DNA of 64,000 bases from Myxococcales bacterium (GTDB taxonomy: Bacteria > Myxococcota_A > Polyangia > Polyangiales > Polyangiaceae): assembly GCA_016212965.1 (NCBI GenBank), contig JACRDA010000308.1, positions 1 to 64,000 on the forward strand, given 5' to 3'. Each line of letters begins with the position of its first letter. Position 1 is the stretch's first letter. Of this stretch, positions 27,675 to 37,149 are shown in pieces. The notes under the pieces were generated by a model that made no database searches, was not told the DNA's origin, and saw only the letters and a program-made list of their open reading frames with translations. The position numbers and the translations under genes are program-made.

Positions 27675-27810
27675 GGCTCCAGGCTCCCGGCTTCAGACTC
27701 CGGGCTGGAGAGCCCCGCACCCAACGGGAAGATTCGCACCCGCTGGGTGAGCAACCGGAGGTCGGCTCGGGACGAACTTCCTCCTGAAGCCCGAAGCCTG
27801 CAGCCTGAAG
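27675..27810. repeat. Two opposed arrays of a 7-base repeat (GGCTTCA / TGAAGCC)
   Basis: The left array at 27675-27709 consists of five heptamers (GGCTCCA, GGCTCCC, GGCTTCA, GACTCCG, GGCTGGA). The right array at 27783-27810 consists of four (CCTGAAG, CCCGAAG, CCTGCAG, CCTGAAG). The right array is the reverse complement of the left-array unit, so together they can pair imperfectly around a 73-base centre. They occupy most of the 303-base gap between the upstream gene and vgrG; no gene is seen in this gap. Confidence 0.7.
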
Positions 27811-27905
27811 CCGCCGCGCTTGCGCGGGATCAGGGGCCGCCGCGGCGCCTTGTGTTCGGTCGCTCGTTCTGGTCTAGTCGTGCGTCCGGCACGAAGGGAG
27901 CAGCC

Positions 27906-30281
27906 ATGAGCGTCGACGTCTTCACCCTGCACTGTTCGGCGGTACAGAGCGCACGCCTCGTCGGTTTCCGCGGCACCGAGATCCTCAATCGACCTTTCGA
28001 GCTGGACGTCTTCTTCACGGTCCCGGAGGGCACCGACATGCGTTCCGCCATAGGGGCCGCCGCGACACTGACCGCCAATCGCGCGGATGACACCCCGGTG
28101 CTCGCATGGCACGGCCTCTTCGTGCGGCTGCGGCTCGTCCACCAGACGGCGGAGCGCGCGCTCTACCACGGCTTGCTCGTGCCGAAGCTGTGGCTCCTGC
28201 AGCAGCACGCGCGCAGTCACGTGCAGACGAAGCCGGGCCAGAATGTGAAGGCGTTCACGACGGTCGCCCTGGAGGCCGGAGGACTCGCGAATGGCTCCGA
28301 TTTCCGCTTCACGACCGACGACGGCAACTACCCCAAGGAGGAGTTCGTCTGCCAGTACCGCGAGAGCCACATCGACTTCGTCCATCGCTGGTTCGAGCGC
28401 GAGGGGATCTACTACTACTTCGAGCACGCCGCACACACGACCGGCGAGCCGGTCATGGTCATCATGGACGAGAAGGGCTCCTACAACGCCCTCCGGGACG
28501 ACGGCCGGGTGCGCTACTACCCGACCGCCGCCGCAGACGCGTCCCACGGTGAATGCCTCCGCGAGCTCCACGTCGACCTCCGCCTCTTGCCTGCGACGGT
28601 CACCATCGCGGACCACAACTATGCCAACCCTTCCGCCCCGCTCGAGGGCGAACGCGCCGTGGCCGCCAACGGCCGGGGCGCCCTCCACGACTACGGCTAC
28701 CGCGTGTTCGACGCGGGCGAGGCGCGGCGGCTGGCCGGCATCAAGGCGCAGTCGCTCGCCTGCCGCGAGCTGACACTGCAGGCGCGCGGCAACTACCTCG
28801 GGTTGCGCGCGGGCTACAACTTCGAGGTCGAGGAAGGTCCCGCGGAGTACCCCGCGAAGTACCTGGCCATCGAGGTGCGCCACATGGGCGCCGTCACCGC
28901 GGCGACCCCGGAAGTGGCGCGTCTGACGGGACTCCGCACCGGCGAAACTTACGAGGTGGACGTCGTCGCCATTCCCCAGGAGACGCAGTTTCGCGCTCCG
29001 CAGGCAACCGCGTGGCCGCGCATCTACGGCTTCGAGCACGGCACCGTCGACGGTCCCGCCACGAGCACGTACGCGCAGATCGACGATCACGGCCGCTACC
29101 TGGTGCGCTTCCATTTCGACACGGCAGAGCTCGCCGACGGCTCCACCTCGACCTATCTGCGCATGATGCAACCGCATGGCGGCAACCCCGAGGGTTTTCA
29201 TTTCCCGCTGCGCAAGAACACCGAGGTGATGGTGGGCTTCCAGGGCGGCGATCCCGACCGACCGTTCATCGCGGGCGTCGTGCCCGACGCCACGACGCCG
29301 AGTCCCGTGACGAAGGGCAACTACTCGCAGAACGTGCTCCGCACGGGCGGCATGAACCACATGATCATCGAAGACCTCGAGGGCAAGCAGTTCATCTGGC
29401 TGCACACGCCCGAGAGGCACACCGAGATCTACATGGGTCACCCCAAGACCCGCACGCTGAACCAGCCAGCCGCGGCCCAGGGCCCGGGCGCGCCGGCCGA
29501 AGTGCCGTGCACGTTCTACCTGACCACCGACGACAACGCCGGATTCCATAGCGGCAAGGAGTGGTGGCAAACGGTGGGGACGAACTACTTCCTCGACGTC
29601 GGCGGCACGGCGCGTGTCCACTACAAGGGCATTCACACCATCAACATCGATGCCGACTCGAACGAATGGTACAATGCGCACCGCAATACCCATATCGCTG
29701 CGGGGCGCACCGATACCGTCGCCGCGGGGGGCATGGTCCAGACGATCCAGGCTGGTGGCTACACGCAGGAGATCACGCCCGGCGGCCAGCAGACGGTCCA
29801 CGGCGGCTGGAAGCACCACGTCGACTCGCTATGCACCGATGAGTACGGCGCGTGGCTGACCAAGGCCACGGACGGCTGGACGATGCAGGCGACGGCCAAG
29901 GTCGCGTGGACCATCGGTGGTGGCGGCGTGGAAATCAACACGGGCAAGGAGTTCAAGCTCACCGCGCCGAAGATCGAGCTGCACGGGCAGAGCTACCAGT
30001 TCCACTCGCACGAGGAGCACTTCATCGGCAACTTGCTGGAGGTGGTCGGCGCCGTGGAGGTCATCGGAGCCGCGATCCAGTTGCATGCAGCGCCGGCGCT
30101 GATCCACCTGACCGGGTACACCGTGCACACGGGCGGCTCCAGCACGCACACGCAGCTGCACCACCTCGAGAACACCGTGACGGGGATGAAGAACGAGGCC
30201 ACCGCCTTGGCCACCCGCGCCACCAAGCTCGAGACCGAAGTGTCCTGCATCCACAAGTTCGCAATCGCCATGATGGGATAG
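27906..30281 (+). CDS. vgrG: T6SS spike protein VgrG (locus A)
   Basis: A 791-residue VgrG. ATG 27906 is preceded by a strong AAGGGAG ribosome site. Order of parts: gp27-like base (residues about 5-370, with FRGTEILNRPFELDVFF, CQYRESHIDFVHRWFEREGIYYYFEH), a gp5-like OB fold (IYGFEHGTVDGPATSTYAQIDDHGRYLVRFHF, HFPLRKNTEVMVGFQGGDPDRPFI), a beta-helix stalk with TIxAGGxTxxI repeats and a short helical C-terminal tail. It trimerises as the puncturing tip of the contractile T6SS tail. No enzymatic extension is recognisable at the C-terminus. The four genes that follow encode adaptor and tip components. Confidence 0.93.
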   Translation: MSVDVFTLHCSAVQSARLVGFRGTEILNRPFELDVFFTVPEGTDMRSAIGAAATLTANRADDTPVLAWHGLFVRLRLVHQTAERALYHGLLVPKLWLLQQHARSHVQTKPGQNVKAFTTVALEAGGLANGSDFRFTTDDGNYPKEEFVCQYRESHIDFVHRWFEREGIYYYFEHAAHTTGEPVMVIMDEKGSYNALRDDGRVRYYPTAAADASHGECLRELHVDLRLLPATVTIADHNYANPSAPLEGERAVAANGRGALHDYGYRVFDAGEARRLAGIKAQSLACRELTLQARGNYLGLRAGYNFEVEEGPAEYPAKYLAIEVRHMGAVTAATPEVARLTGLRTGETYEVDVVAIPQETQFRAPQATAWPRIYGFEHGTVDGPATSTYAQIDDHGRYLVRFHFDTAELADGSTSTYLRMMQPHGGNPEGFHFPLRKNTEVMVGFQGGDPDRPFIAGVVPDATTPSPVTKGNYSQNVLRTGGMNHMIIEDLEGKQFIWLHTPERHTEIYMGHPKTRTLNQPAAAQGPGAPAEVPCTFYLTTDDNAGFHSGKEWWQTVGTNYFLDVGGTARVHYKGIHTINIDADSNEWYNAHRNTHIAAGRTDTVAAGGMVQTIQAGGYTQEITPGGQQTVHGGWKHHVDSLCTDEYGAWLTKATDGWTMQATAKVAWTIGGGGVEINTGKEFKLTAPKIELHGQSYQFHSHEEHFIGNLLEVVGAVEVIGAAIQLHAAPALIHLTGYTVHTGGSSTHTQLHHLENTVTGMKNEATALATRATKLETEVSCIHKFAIAMMG

Positions 30282-30293
30282 CGGCCGCGTGCG

Positions 30294-32999
30294 ATGAAGG
30301 TCGTCAAGCCCGTCAAGGTGCCGGTGCTGTCTCGCGTCGTCGAGATGGCGCGGCAGCCCGTGTTCCACGTCGCAGGCCTGCTCGGCTTTCCGCTGGCGTC
30401 GCCGCGCGCGTTGCTCGACGAGCTCGGCTTCTGGAAGACGGTTCGGACCGTGCTCGGAGAGAATGGCGTCGTCGACGAAGGCACGGCCAAGGGCCGCGCC
30501 GAACTGCTCGTGGCGGGCAGCTTCCATGCTCCGGGGGGCGCGCCGTGCACGAGCGGGTTCGCCCGGGCGAAGCTCGGCGCCATCGACAAGCGCGTGGCGG
30601 TCCTCGGGGATCGCTACTGGCGACGCGGCGAGCAGACGGCGCCGGCGCCGTTCACAGAAATGCCGATCGACTGGGCGCATGCCTTCGGGGGCCCGAGCTT
30701 CGCGCGCAATCCCGCCGGCAAGGGCGCCGAGCCCGTCGAGCACGACGGCGTCGAGGTGCACCCACTACCCAATATCGAGCACCACGGCGCACTCATCCGC
30801 TCCGCACGTGAGAGACCCGAGCCTGCGGGCCTCGGCGCGTTCGATCTCAGCTACCCGCAGCGCCGCGCGCACGCCGGGACCTACGACAAGGGCTGGCTGG
30901 AGCAGCATTATCCCGGCATGCCACCCGATGCCGACGCGACGTTCTTCAACCTCGCGGCCGCGGACCAATGGCTCGCAGAGGGGTCCTTCCGGGGCGACGA
31001 GGAGTTCCTCGTCGAGAACATGAGCCCCTCGGCGGCGCGCATTACCGGTCGCTTGCCCGGGCTGGCACTGCGATCTTTCGTGACCCAACGGGGTCGTGCG
31101 GGCGAGGTCTTCTTCGAGATTCCGATGCGCTGCGACACCGTGTGGCTCATGCCCGGCGCTGGTGTCGGGGTGGTGGTCTTCCACGGTAGGTGGCGCGTGC
31201 TCGAGGACGACGCGGCCGACATCGTTCACCTGCTGACGGCGTGCGAGGAGACTGGAGCGCGGCGACCGCTCGACCACTACCGTGCGTGCCTGGCCCGGCG
31301 CCTCGACAAGGACCAGGGCGCGATCGCGAGCCTCTCCGACCGAGACCTGATGCCCGCGCGAGAGTCGGGCGTGGCGCCCAACTTCGACGGTGGCGACTTC
31401 GGACGCTGGCTGAAGACCGAGTCGCTCCCCGTCCAGCACGGGCTTCGGGGCGTCGCGCGGCAGCGCAAGCGCGCCGAGGACACGCTGAAGGAAAAGGGTA
31501 TCGACATCAGCCATCTGCCGCCGGCACCGCCCACCCCCATCTTCGCAGTCCCCGATCAGAGCGATCTCGACGCGGTCGCGGAGCACCTCGTCGAGCTACA
31601 GAAGCTGGGAGAGCAACAGCTCGCGGACGCCAAGGTCCAGAAGGCGCAGCTCGTCGAACGGGCGCGCCAGCGGCTGGCCGAGCAAGACCGCGACTACGAC
31701 GCCTGGGTCGACGAGCAGCAGGCCGCCGCCGGCGGTCCGGTCAAGCTGCCCTCCTACGAGCAGGTCGCGCAGCTCGAGCAGGTGGTGGCGCAGGCGCGCG
31801 CGGCCGGCACGCCCCTGCCGACGCTCGAGACGGCGCTCGCCGGCGGGCGCCTGAAGGAGCAGCTCGCCGAGCACCAAGCCCGCGCGGACGCGGCGTACCG
31901 CGCGAGCGCGCACCTGACACCGGGCAAGGCGAGCCGTGGCCACGAGGAGGAGGCGCGCCTGCGCGTCATCGTGCAGGCTGCGCTCGATAGTGGCGAGAGC
32001 CTCGCCGGCCGCGATCTGACGGGCGCCAGGCTCGCGGGGATGGTGCTCGCGGGCATCGATTTGACGGGCGCGTTCCTCGAGGCGGCCGACCTGTCCGGGG
32101 CCGACCTGCGCGGCGCGAAGCTCCGGAACGCAGTGCTCGCCAAGGCCACCTTGCGCGGCGCGAACCTGTCCGGTGCGGACCTCGGCGGCGCGAACCTGGG
32201 CGCCGCCGATCTACGGGACGCGACGTTGACCGGGGCGAACATGGCACGGGCTGTGCTGGGGCGCGCGACGCTCGCCGGTACGAGCCTCTGCGACGCCGAT
32301 CTCACCGGCGCGGATTGGCTCGAGGTGCAGTTCGCCGGCGTCGATCTCGGCGGCGCGAAGCTGCCGCAGTGCGCCTTCCTCGCGGTCGATCTGCGCGGCT
32401 CGAGCTTCGCGGGCGCCGACCTCAGCCGCGCCACGTTCGTGGCTTGCCAGCTCGAGGGCGCGAGCTTCGCCGGCGCGATGCTCGGCAAGGCCACGCTCGT
32501 CGACTGCCGGGGCACCGGCGCGTCGTTCGCAGGTGCGAAGATGGCGCAGGCCACGATTCTGTCCGGCTCGGCGCTGCCCGGCGCCAACTTCGCCGACGCG
32601 GATCTCGAGAGGGCGTGCCTGCGAACGACGGCTTTCCCGGGGGCCTGCTTCGATCGCGCCAATCTAGCCGGCGCCGACCTCTCGGAGTGCGACGCAACGG
32701 GAGCGAGCTTCGAGCGCGCCATGCTCGGGCGCGCCATGCTGGTCCGCACGAAGCTCGGAGGTGCCTCGTTCGCGGGGGCCAACCTGATGAACGCGATGCT
32801 CTCCAAGGCGCAGATCCCGGGAGCCGACTTCACGGGCGCGAATCTCTTCCAGGCCGATCTGGCGCGTGCCGTCGGTGACGACCGGACGCGCTTCACCGAG
32901 GCGGAACGCGGCCGGGTGCGCGTGGAGCCCAAGGCGTCACCGGCCGCGACGGGCCCCATGCCCGGCGACCCGCCGCCGGAGTCGGGAGGCGTGACGTGA
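30294..32999 (+). CDS. DUF2169 T6SS adaptor fused to pentapeptide repeats
   Basis: A 901-residue protein 12 bases after vgrG. Residues 1-300 are a DUF2169 domain (GFPLASPRALLDELGFWK, then FTEMPIDWAHAFGGPSFARNPAGKG, a conserved stretch in this family). Residues about 380-540 are a charged helical/coiled-coil linker, and from about 560 to 870 there are long runs of pentapeptide repeats of the A(D/N)LxG type that form a right-handed quadrilateral beta-helix. DUF2169 proteins are encoded beside VgrG genes and are thought to help load or shape the spike or its cargo. It overlaps the next gene by four bases (GTGA), so translation is coupled. A paralogue is at 60490. Confidence 0.88.
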   Translation: MKVVKPVKVPVLSRVVEMARQPVFHVAGLLGFPLASPRALLDELGFWKTVRTVLGENGVVDEGTAKGRAELLVAGSFHAPGGAPCTSGFARAKLGAIDKRVAVLGDRYWRRGEQTAPAPFTEMPIDWAHAFGGPSFARNPAGKGAEPVEHDGVEVHPLPNIEHHGALIRSARERPEPAGLGAFDLSYPQRRAHAGTYDKGWLEQHYPGMPPDADATFFNLAAADQWLAEGSFRGDEEFLVENMSPSAARITGRLPGLALRSFVTQRGRAGEVFFEIPMRCDTVWLMPGAGVGVVVFHGRWRVLEDDAADIVHLLTACEETGARRPLDHYRACLARRLDKDQGAIASLSDRDLMPARESGVAPNFDGGDFGRWLKTESLPVQHGLRGVARQRKRAEDTLKEKGIDISHLPPAPPTPIFAVPDQSDLDAVAEHLVELQKLGEQQLADAKVQKAQLVERARQRLAEQDRDYDAWVDEQQAAAGGPVKLPSYEQVAQLEQVVAQARAAGTPLPTLETALAGGRLKEQLAEHQARADAAYRASAHLTPGKASRGHEEEARLRVIVQAALDSGESLAGRDLTGARLAGMVLAGIDLTGAFLEAADLSGADLRGAKLRNAVLAKATLRGANLSGADLGGANLGAADLRDATLTGANMARAVLGRATLAGTSLCDADLTGADWLEVQFAGVDLGGAKLPQCAFLAVDLRGSSFAGADLSRATFVACQLEGASFAGAMLGKATLVDCRGTGASFAGAKMAQATILSGSALPGANFADADLERACLRTTAFPGACFDRANLAGADLSECDATGASFERAMLGRAMLVRTKLGGASFAGANLMNAMLSKAQIPGADFTGANLFQADLARAVGDDRTRFTEAERGRVRVEPKASPAATGPMPGDPPPESGGVT

Positions 33000-34060
33000 A
33001 CCGCGAGCGCTTGCTCGACGCGATCCACCACGCGGAGCCCATTCGCGAACTGGACCTGTCCGCGCTCGATCTCAGCGGGGTCGACCTCGGAGGGGGGATG
33101 TTCGAGAGCGTGCGGTTCCCGGCGGCAATGCGGGGAGCACGGTTGCGCGAGGCCAACGTCATCGCCTGCGACTTCTCGCGCTGCCGGCTCGACGAGACCG
33201 ACTGGCATCTCGCCAGCGTGATCCAGACGACCTTCCAGCGCGCGCGCCTCACGGGCAGCAACCTCACCGCCGCCAAGTTCGCGCAATGCAGCTTCGATGG
33301 CGCCGCCCTTGGCGGCGTCGAGGCTCCGCTGGCAGCCTGGGTGAACAGCTCGCTCTGCGGCGCGTCGTTCGTGGGGGCGGAGCTCGAGCGGGCCACCGTG
33401 CTCGAGACCGACGTGGCGGGCGCCACCTTTGCCGGCGCCAATCTCGACAAGGCGACCCTGCTGAAGCTCGACCTCACGACGGTGGAGCTCGCAGGCGCAA
33501 ACCTGACGCTGACGACGCTCATCGATGCCAAGCTCGGACCCAAGGACTTCGCCAAGTGCCGGCTGTTCCGCACCCAGTTCATGCGGAGCGAGCTCGAGGG
33601 CGCGAGCTTCGCCGGCTGTGAGCTCGTGCAGTGCAACTTCATGGCCGCAGCGCTGCGAGGCGCGCGCTTCGACGGGGCGCGGGCCGGGCAGTGCTTCTTC
33701 GGCGAGGCAGCGCTCGAAGACGCGCGATTCGCAGGCGCGTTCCTGAAGCAGGCGGTGTTCGAGAAGGCGCGGTTGGCGCGTGCCGATTTCACCGGAGCCA
33801 TGCTCGAGGAGGCCGTCTTGACGCAGACGCAGTGCGAGTCGGCGAAGTTCCTGCGCGCCACGCTGACCCACGCGGACTTCTCGCACGCGGAGCTCGACGG
33901 GGCGGACTTCACCGGAGCGCGCCTGTTTCGCACCAAGTTTCATCTCGCCCGTCGCGAGCAGGCGATCCTGCCGCGCGCCACGGGCTGGATCGGCGAGGAC
34001 GAAGAGCTGGCCAGGGCGGAGCTCTGGCGGCCGCAGCACGGCAAGGAGACGAGTCAATGA
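32996..34060 (+). CDS. Pentapeptide-repeat protein of T6SS locus A
   Basis: A 354-residue protein made almost entirely of pentapeptide repeats (A(D/N/S)(L/F)xx), for example LDLSALDLSGVDLGG at the start and ADFTGAMLEEAVLTQ near the end. GTG 32996 overlaps the upstream stop, and the end overlaps the next start (ATGA). The expected shape is a single long beta-helix rod. Many central residues are aromatic or cysteine (QCSFDG, LVQCNFMA), unlike gyrase-protecting Qnr proteins, and the context points to a spike-associated or cargo-binding role rather than quinolone resistance. The function has not been established for this family member. Confidence 0.82.
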   Translation: MNRERLLDAIHHAEPIRELDLSALDLSGVDLGGGMFESVRFPAAMRGARLREANVIACDFSRCRLDETDWHLASVIQTTFQRARLTGSNLTAAKFAQCSFDGAALGGVEAPLAAWVNSSLCGASFVGAELERATVLETDVAGATFAGANLDKATLLKLDLTTVELAGANLTLTTLIDAKLGPKDFAKCRLFRTQFMRSELEGASFAGCELVQCNFMAAALRGARFDGARAGQCFFGEAALEDARFAGAFLKQAVFEKARLARADFTGAMLEEAVLTQTQCESAKFLRATLTHADFSHAELDGADFTGARLFRTKFHLARREQAILPRATGWIGEDEELARAELWRPQHGKETSQ

Positions 34061-34626
34061 CCGCCGCACGGAGACTTCGCGAACTGGACAGTCGGTTGGT
34101 GTCGGGTGTGGTCGTGGAGACCAGCCCGAGGCTGCAGGTGCGCATCGGCGAGGAGCTCTACTCGGTGCTTCGGGCGAAGAGCTGCCTGGTGGCACCGGAG
34201 CAGCGGGACCGGGTCCTGTGCGCCATCGAGCACGACGCCGTGTTCGTCCTCGCGGTTCTCTCCGGAGCCGAGGGAGCGACGACCCGCGTCACCGCCGCGG
34301 GCGACGAGCTGTCGATCGAGGCTCGGCAGATCACCATCCGGGCCGAAGCCGGCACCGTGGCCGTGGATCGACTCGGGGTCTTCGGGAGCCTCGTGAACGC
34401 CCAGGTCCGCAAGGTAGTGCTCCTCGCCGACCAGCTCGACGCGGTCGCCGAGCGCATTGCGCAGCGGGCCAAGCGCGTGTTCCGGTTCGTGGAGGACGTC
34501 GACCAGCTGCGCGCCGGCATCGTGGACATCCGGGCCGAGAGCCTGGCGGCGATCCGCGCCGAGAATGCCCTCATCTCGGCCCGCGTCCTCGCCAAGATCG
34601 ACGGCGAGCAGATCAACCTCGGCTGA
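34057..34626 (+). CDS. DUF3540 protein (T6SS accessory)
   Basis: A 189-residue protein with ATG 34057 overlapping the stop of the previous gene. After a short N-terminus it has beta-rich segments (LQVRIGEELYSVLRAKSCLVAP, RDRVLCAIEHDAVFVLAVLSG) and a helical C-terminal half (VNAQVRKVVLLADQLDAVAER to RVLAKIDGEQINLG), the pattern of DUF3540. Members of this family occur almost only in VgrG/PAAR loci together with DUF2169 and DUF4150 genes, and are inferred to assist spike assembly. Four-base overlaps before it and a 12-base gap after it place it in one operon with the PAAR-like gene. Confidence 0.8.
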   Translation: MTAARRLRELDSRLVSGVVVETSPRLQVRIGEELYSVLRAKSCLVAPEQRDRVLCAIEHDAVFVLAVLSGAEGATTRVTAAGDELSIEARQITIRAEAGTVAVDRLGVFGSLVNAQVRKVVLLADQLDAVAERIAQRAKRVFRFVEDVDQLRAGIVDIRAESLAAIRAENALISARVLAKIDGEQINLG

Positions 34627-34637
34627 AGGAGCGGACC

Positions 34638-35039
34638 ATGCTGGCGAAGAGCTCTGCCGGTGGCATGTGCCTGGCGTTTCCGGACGTGTGCCTCACCCCT
34701 GCGCCTCCGGCGCCGGCGCCGGTGCCGATCCCCTATCCGAACACGGGCGTCGAGCCGACCGACACGACGTTCGTCACCAACGTGCTCATCACCTGCACGC
34801 CGGCCCACAACATGTCGACCGAGCCGGTGATGACCAACGGCGACAACGCGGGCGTCGCGACCGGCGTCGCATCCGGCACGGTCATGGGGCCGGCGCGGAC
34901 GATCACGGCGGCGTTCACGTGCATCGTCGGTGGCATGCCGCTGTCGCGGCTCACTTCCATGACGCTCCAGAACAACACGAACGCACCGGGCGCCAAGATC
35001 GTGCCGAGCGCCACCAACGTGCTGGTCCTGGCGCCGTAG
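34638..35039 (+). CDS. PAAR-like DUF4150 spike-tip protein
   Basis: A 133-residue protein. ATG 34638 has a clear AAGGAG ribosome site about 8 bases before it. The whole length is a PAAR-like/DUF4150 domain: an opening CLAFPDVCLTPAPPAPAPVP, then IPYPNTGVE, NVLITCTPAHNMSTEPVMTNGDNAG and a late FTCIVGGMPLSRLTSMT. PAAR proteins cap the VgrG trimer and sharpen the spike; some carry toxin domains, but this one has none. It closes locus A. The next gene starts 58 bases on and encodes an unrelated peptidase. Confidence 0.85.
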   Translation: MLAKSSAGGMCLAFPDVCLTPAPPAPAPVPIPYPNTGVEPTDTTFVTNVLITCTPAHNMSTEPVMTNGDNAGVATGVASGTVMGPARTITAAFTCIVGGMPLSRLTSMTLQNNTNAPGAKIVPSATNVLVLAP

Positions 35040-35097
35040 CGGCGGGCGCACTGCGGGCTCCACAAGCGCCCCCGTTGCTGGCAAGCTCGTCCGCGCC

Positions 35098-37149
35098 ATG
35101 CCATCGCCCCACCGTCGCTCGCCCCTGCTCGGTCTCGTCGTCGCCGGTCTCGTCTCCGCGGGCTGCGCCGCGCCCATGGGCTCGATCGGCAAGGGCTCGA
35201 TCGGCCCGACCACGCCCCAGCAGGGCCTCACCACGCAGGCGCGGCCCGCCCCCGGCGGCTCCGCGGCGACGCCGCCCCCGAGCCCGGGGCAGTTGCCCGA
35301 CGCCAACATGGATCGGGCCGCGATCCCCGACCGCTACAAGTGGAAGCTCGACGTCCTGTTCGCGAGCGACCAGGCGTTCGAGCAGGGCATGAAGGACGTG
35401 GCCGAGAGGCAGAAGGAGCTCGGCGCCTACGCCGGCAAGCTCGGCAAGCCGGCCGAGCTCCGCGCCTGCCTCGAGCGCTACTTCGAGGCGCGGCTCGCGA
35501 CGAACAAGCTCACGCTCTACGCGAACCTGCGCTTCGACAGCGCGCAGAAGTCGAACGAGCTCCAGGGCATGAACGACCGCGCGCAGGCCGCGATGCAAGA
35601 GCTCATGCGCGCGGCCTCGTTCATCCGCCGCGAGGTGCTCCTGCTCGACGACGCCGCGCTCGCGGCCGCCTACCGCGCCGAGCCGAAGCTCGCGGGCTAC
35701 AAGCCCTACCTCGAGGAGCTCCGCCGCCGGCAGAAGCGCGTGCTCGGCCCCGACGCGGAGCGCGCGCTCGCGCTGCTCGGCGACAACCTCTGGGCGGAGA
35801 TCGATCTCAACGAGCTCACCGCGGACGTCGAGCGGATCTACAAGTCGGCGCGCGCCGACCTGGTGCTGCCGAAGATCACGGACGAGGCGGGCAAGGAGGT
35901 GCAGCTCACCCTCGCGAACTACGGCAAATACCGCGGCTCGACCGACCGGCGCGTGCGCCGCGACACGGTCGAGGCCTTCTTCGGAGCGCTGCGCGGCGCC
36001 GAGAACACCTTCGCCGCGACGCTCGCGGGCCAGATGAAGCTCGACGTCGGCTTCGCGCGGGCGCGCGGCTACGACACCGCCCTCGCCGCCTACCTCGACA
36101 AGGACGACATCGATCCCGGCGTCTACCACGGCATGGTGAAGGCCCTGCACGCCAATGTCGCGCCGCTGCACCGCTACGTGAAGCTGCGCAAGCAGCTGAT
36201 GGGCCTCGACGAGCTGCACATCTACGACCTCTACGGCCCGATGTTCGAGGGCTCGAAGCGGCAGTTCGGCTACGACGAGGCCGTGCGCATCCTGCCCGAG
36301 GCGCTCGCGCCGCTCGGCGACGCGTACGTCGCCGAGCTCCGGCGGGGCCTCGACCCGGCCCAGGGCTGGATCGACGTCTACCCGCACAAGGACAAGGACT
36401 CGGGCGCCTTCTCGGTGAACGTCTACGGCGTGCACCCGTTCCTCAAGATGAACTACCAGGACGACGCCGAGGACCTGTCGACGCTGGCGCACGAGTACGG
36501 CCACGCCATCCACAGCGCGCTCGCGATGAAGGCGCAGCCCTACGTGACGGCCGGCTACGTCCCCTTCATCGCCGAGATCGCCTCGACCCTGAACGAGAAG
36601 CTCCTGTCGGACTACCTCTTCGCCCACGCCAAGGACGACGACGAGCGACTGTCGATCTTGAATCGCCTGGTCGAGAGCATTCGCACGACCATCTATCGCC
36701 AGGCGATGTTCGCGGAGTTCGAGCTGCGCGCGCACACGGCCGTCGAGGCGGGGACGGCCCTCACCGCGGAGTGGCTCGACGCGCAGTATGGCGAGCTCCT
36801 GCGCACCTACTACGGACCCGACCTCACGCTCGGCCAGAACGACGCGGTCGAGTGGGCCTACATTCCGCACTTCTATTACAAGTACTACCTCTATGCCTAC
36901 GCGACCGGCCTCGCGTCGGGCATCGCGCTCGCCGACAAGGTGCAGAAGGAGGGCGCGCCCGCGCGCGACGCCTACCTCGGCATGCTGAAGGGCGGCTCGT
37001 CCAAGCCGCCGCTCGAGCTGCTCCGCGGCGCGGGCGTCGACCTCACGAAGCCCGACGCCATCGAGGCCGCGGCGCGCCTCCTGGACCGGACGCTCGGTCA
37101 GATCGAGGAAATCCTGGCGCGCCGGGCGGGCGCCACGAAGACCCCCTGA
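35098..37149 (+). CDS. pepF: M3-family oligoendopeptidase F-like lipoprotein
   Basis: A 683-residue metallopeptidase of usual family length. It has a lipoprotein signal (VVAGLVSAGC, Cys23) and a Gly/Pro linker, then the helical M3 fold. The zinc site is intact: HEYGH at residues 465-469 in LSTLAHEYGHAIHSAL, with the third ligand Glu about 25 residues later in PFIAEIASTLNEKLL. The late motif YAYATGLASG is typical of PepF. It should cleave short peptides outside the cytoplasm. It lies next to T6SS locus A but looks like a house-keeping enzyme rather than an effector. Its 3' end overlaps the convergent porin gene by 52 bases. Confidence 0.88.
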   Translation: MPSPHRRSPLLGLVVAGLVSAGCAAPMGSIGKGSIGPTTPQQGLTTQARPAPGGSAATPPPSPGQLPDANMDRAAIPDRYKWKLDVLFASDQAFEQGMKDVAERQKELGAYAGKLGKPAELRACLERYFEARLATNKLTLYANLRFDSAQKSNELQGMNDRAQAAMQELMRAASFIRREVLLLDDAALAAAYRAEPKLAGYKPYLEELRRRQKRVLGPDAERALALLGDNLWAEIDLNELTADVERIYKSARADLVLPKITDEAGKEVQLTLANYGKYRGSTDRRVRRDTVEAFFGALRGAENTFAATLAGQMKLDVGFARARGYDTALAAYLDKDDIDPGVYHGMVKALHANVAPLHRYVKLRKQLMGLDELHIYDLYGPMFEGSKRQFGYDEAVRILPEALAPLGDAYVAELRRGLDPAQGWIDVYPHKDKDSGAFSVNVYGVHPFLKMNYQDDAEDLSTLAHEYGHAIHSALAMKAQPYVTAGYVPFIAEIASTLNEKLLSDYLFAHAKDDDERLSILNRLVESIRTTIYRQAMFAEFELRAHTAVEAGTALTAEWLDAQYGELLRTYYGPDLTLGQNDAVEWAYIPHFYYKYYLYAYATGLASGIALADKVQKEGAPARDAYLGMLKGGSSKPPLELLRGAGVDLTKPDAIEAAARLLDRTLGQIEEILARRAGATKTP

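Noticed and set aside
27888-27902. A GG-N10-GC pattern (GGCACGAAGGGAGC) resembling a sigma-54 promoter before vgrG
   Set aside because: Transcription would start inside the gene; the bases are explained by the ribosome-binding site.
31754-34195. An 813-codon open frame antisense to the pentapeptide genes
   Set aside because: The repeats of the sense genes produce regular antisense repeats; there is no ribosome site or recognised domain.
35098-37149. PepF as a T6SS locus A effector
   Set aside because: It has a lipoprotein signal and a complete housekeeping M3 fold, and no VgrG/PAAR-binding or adaptor domain.
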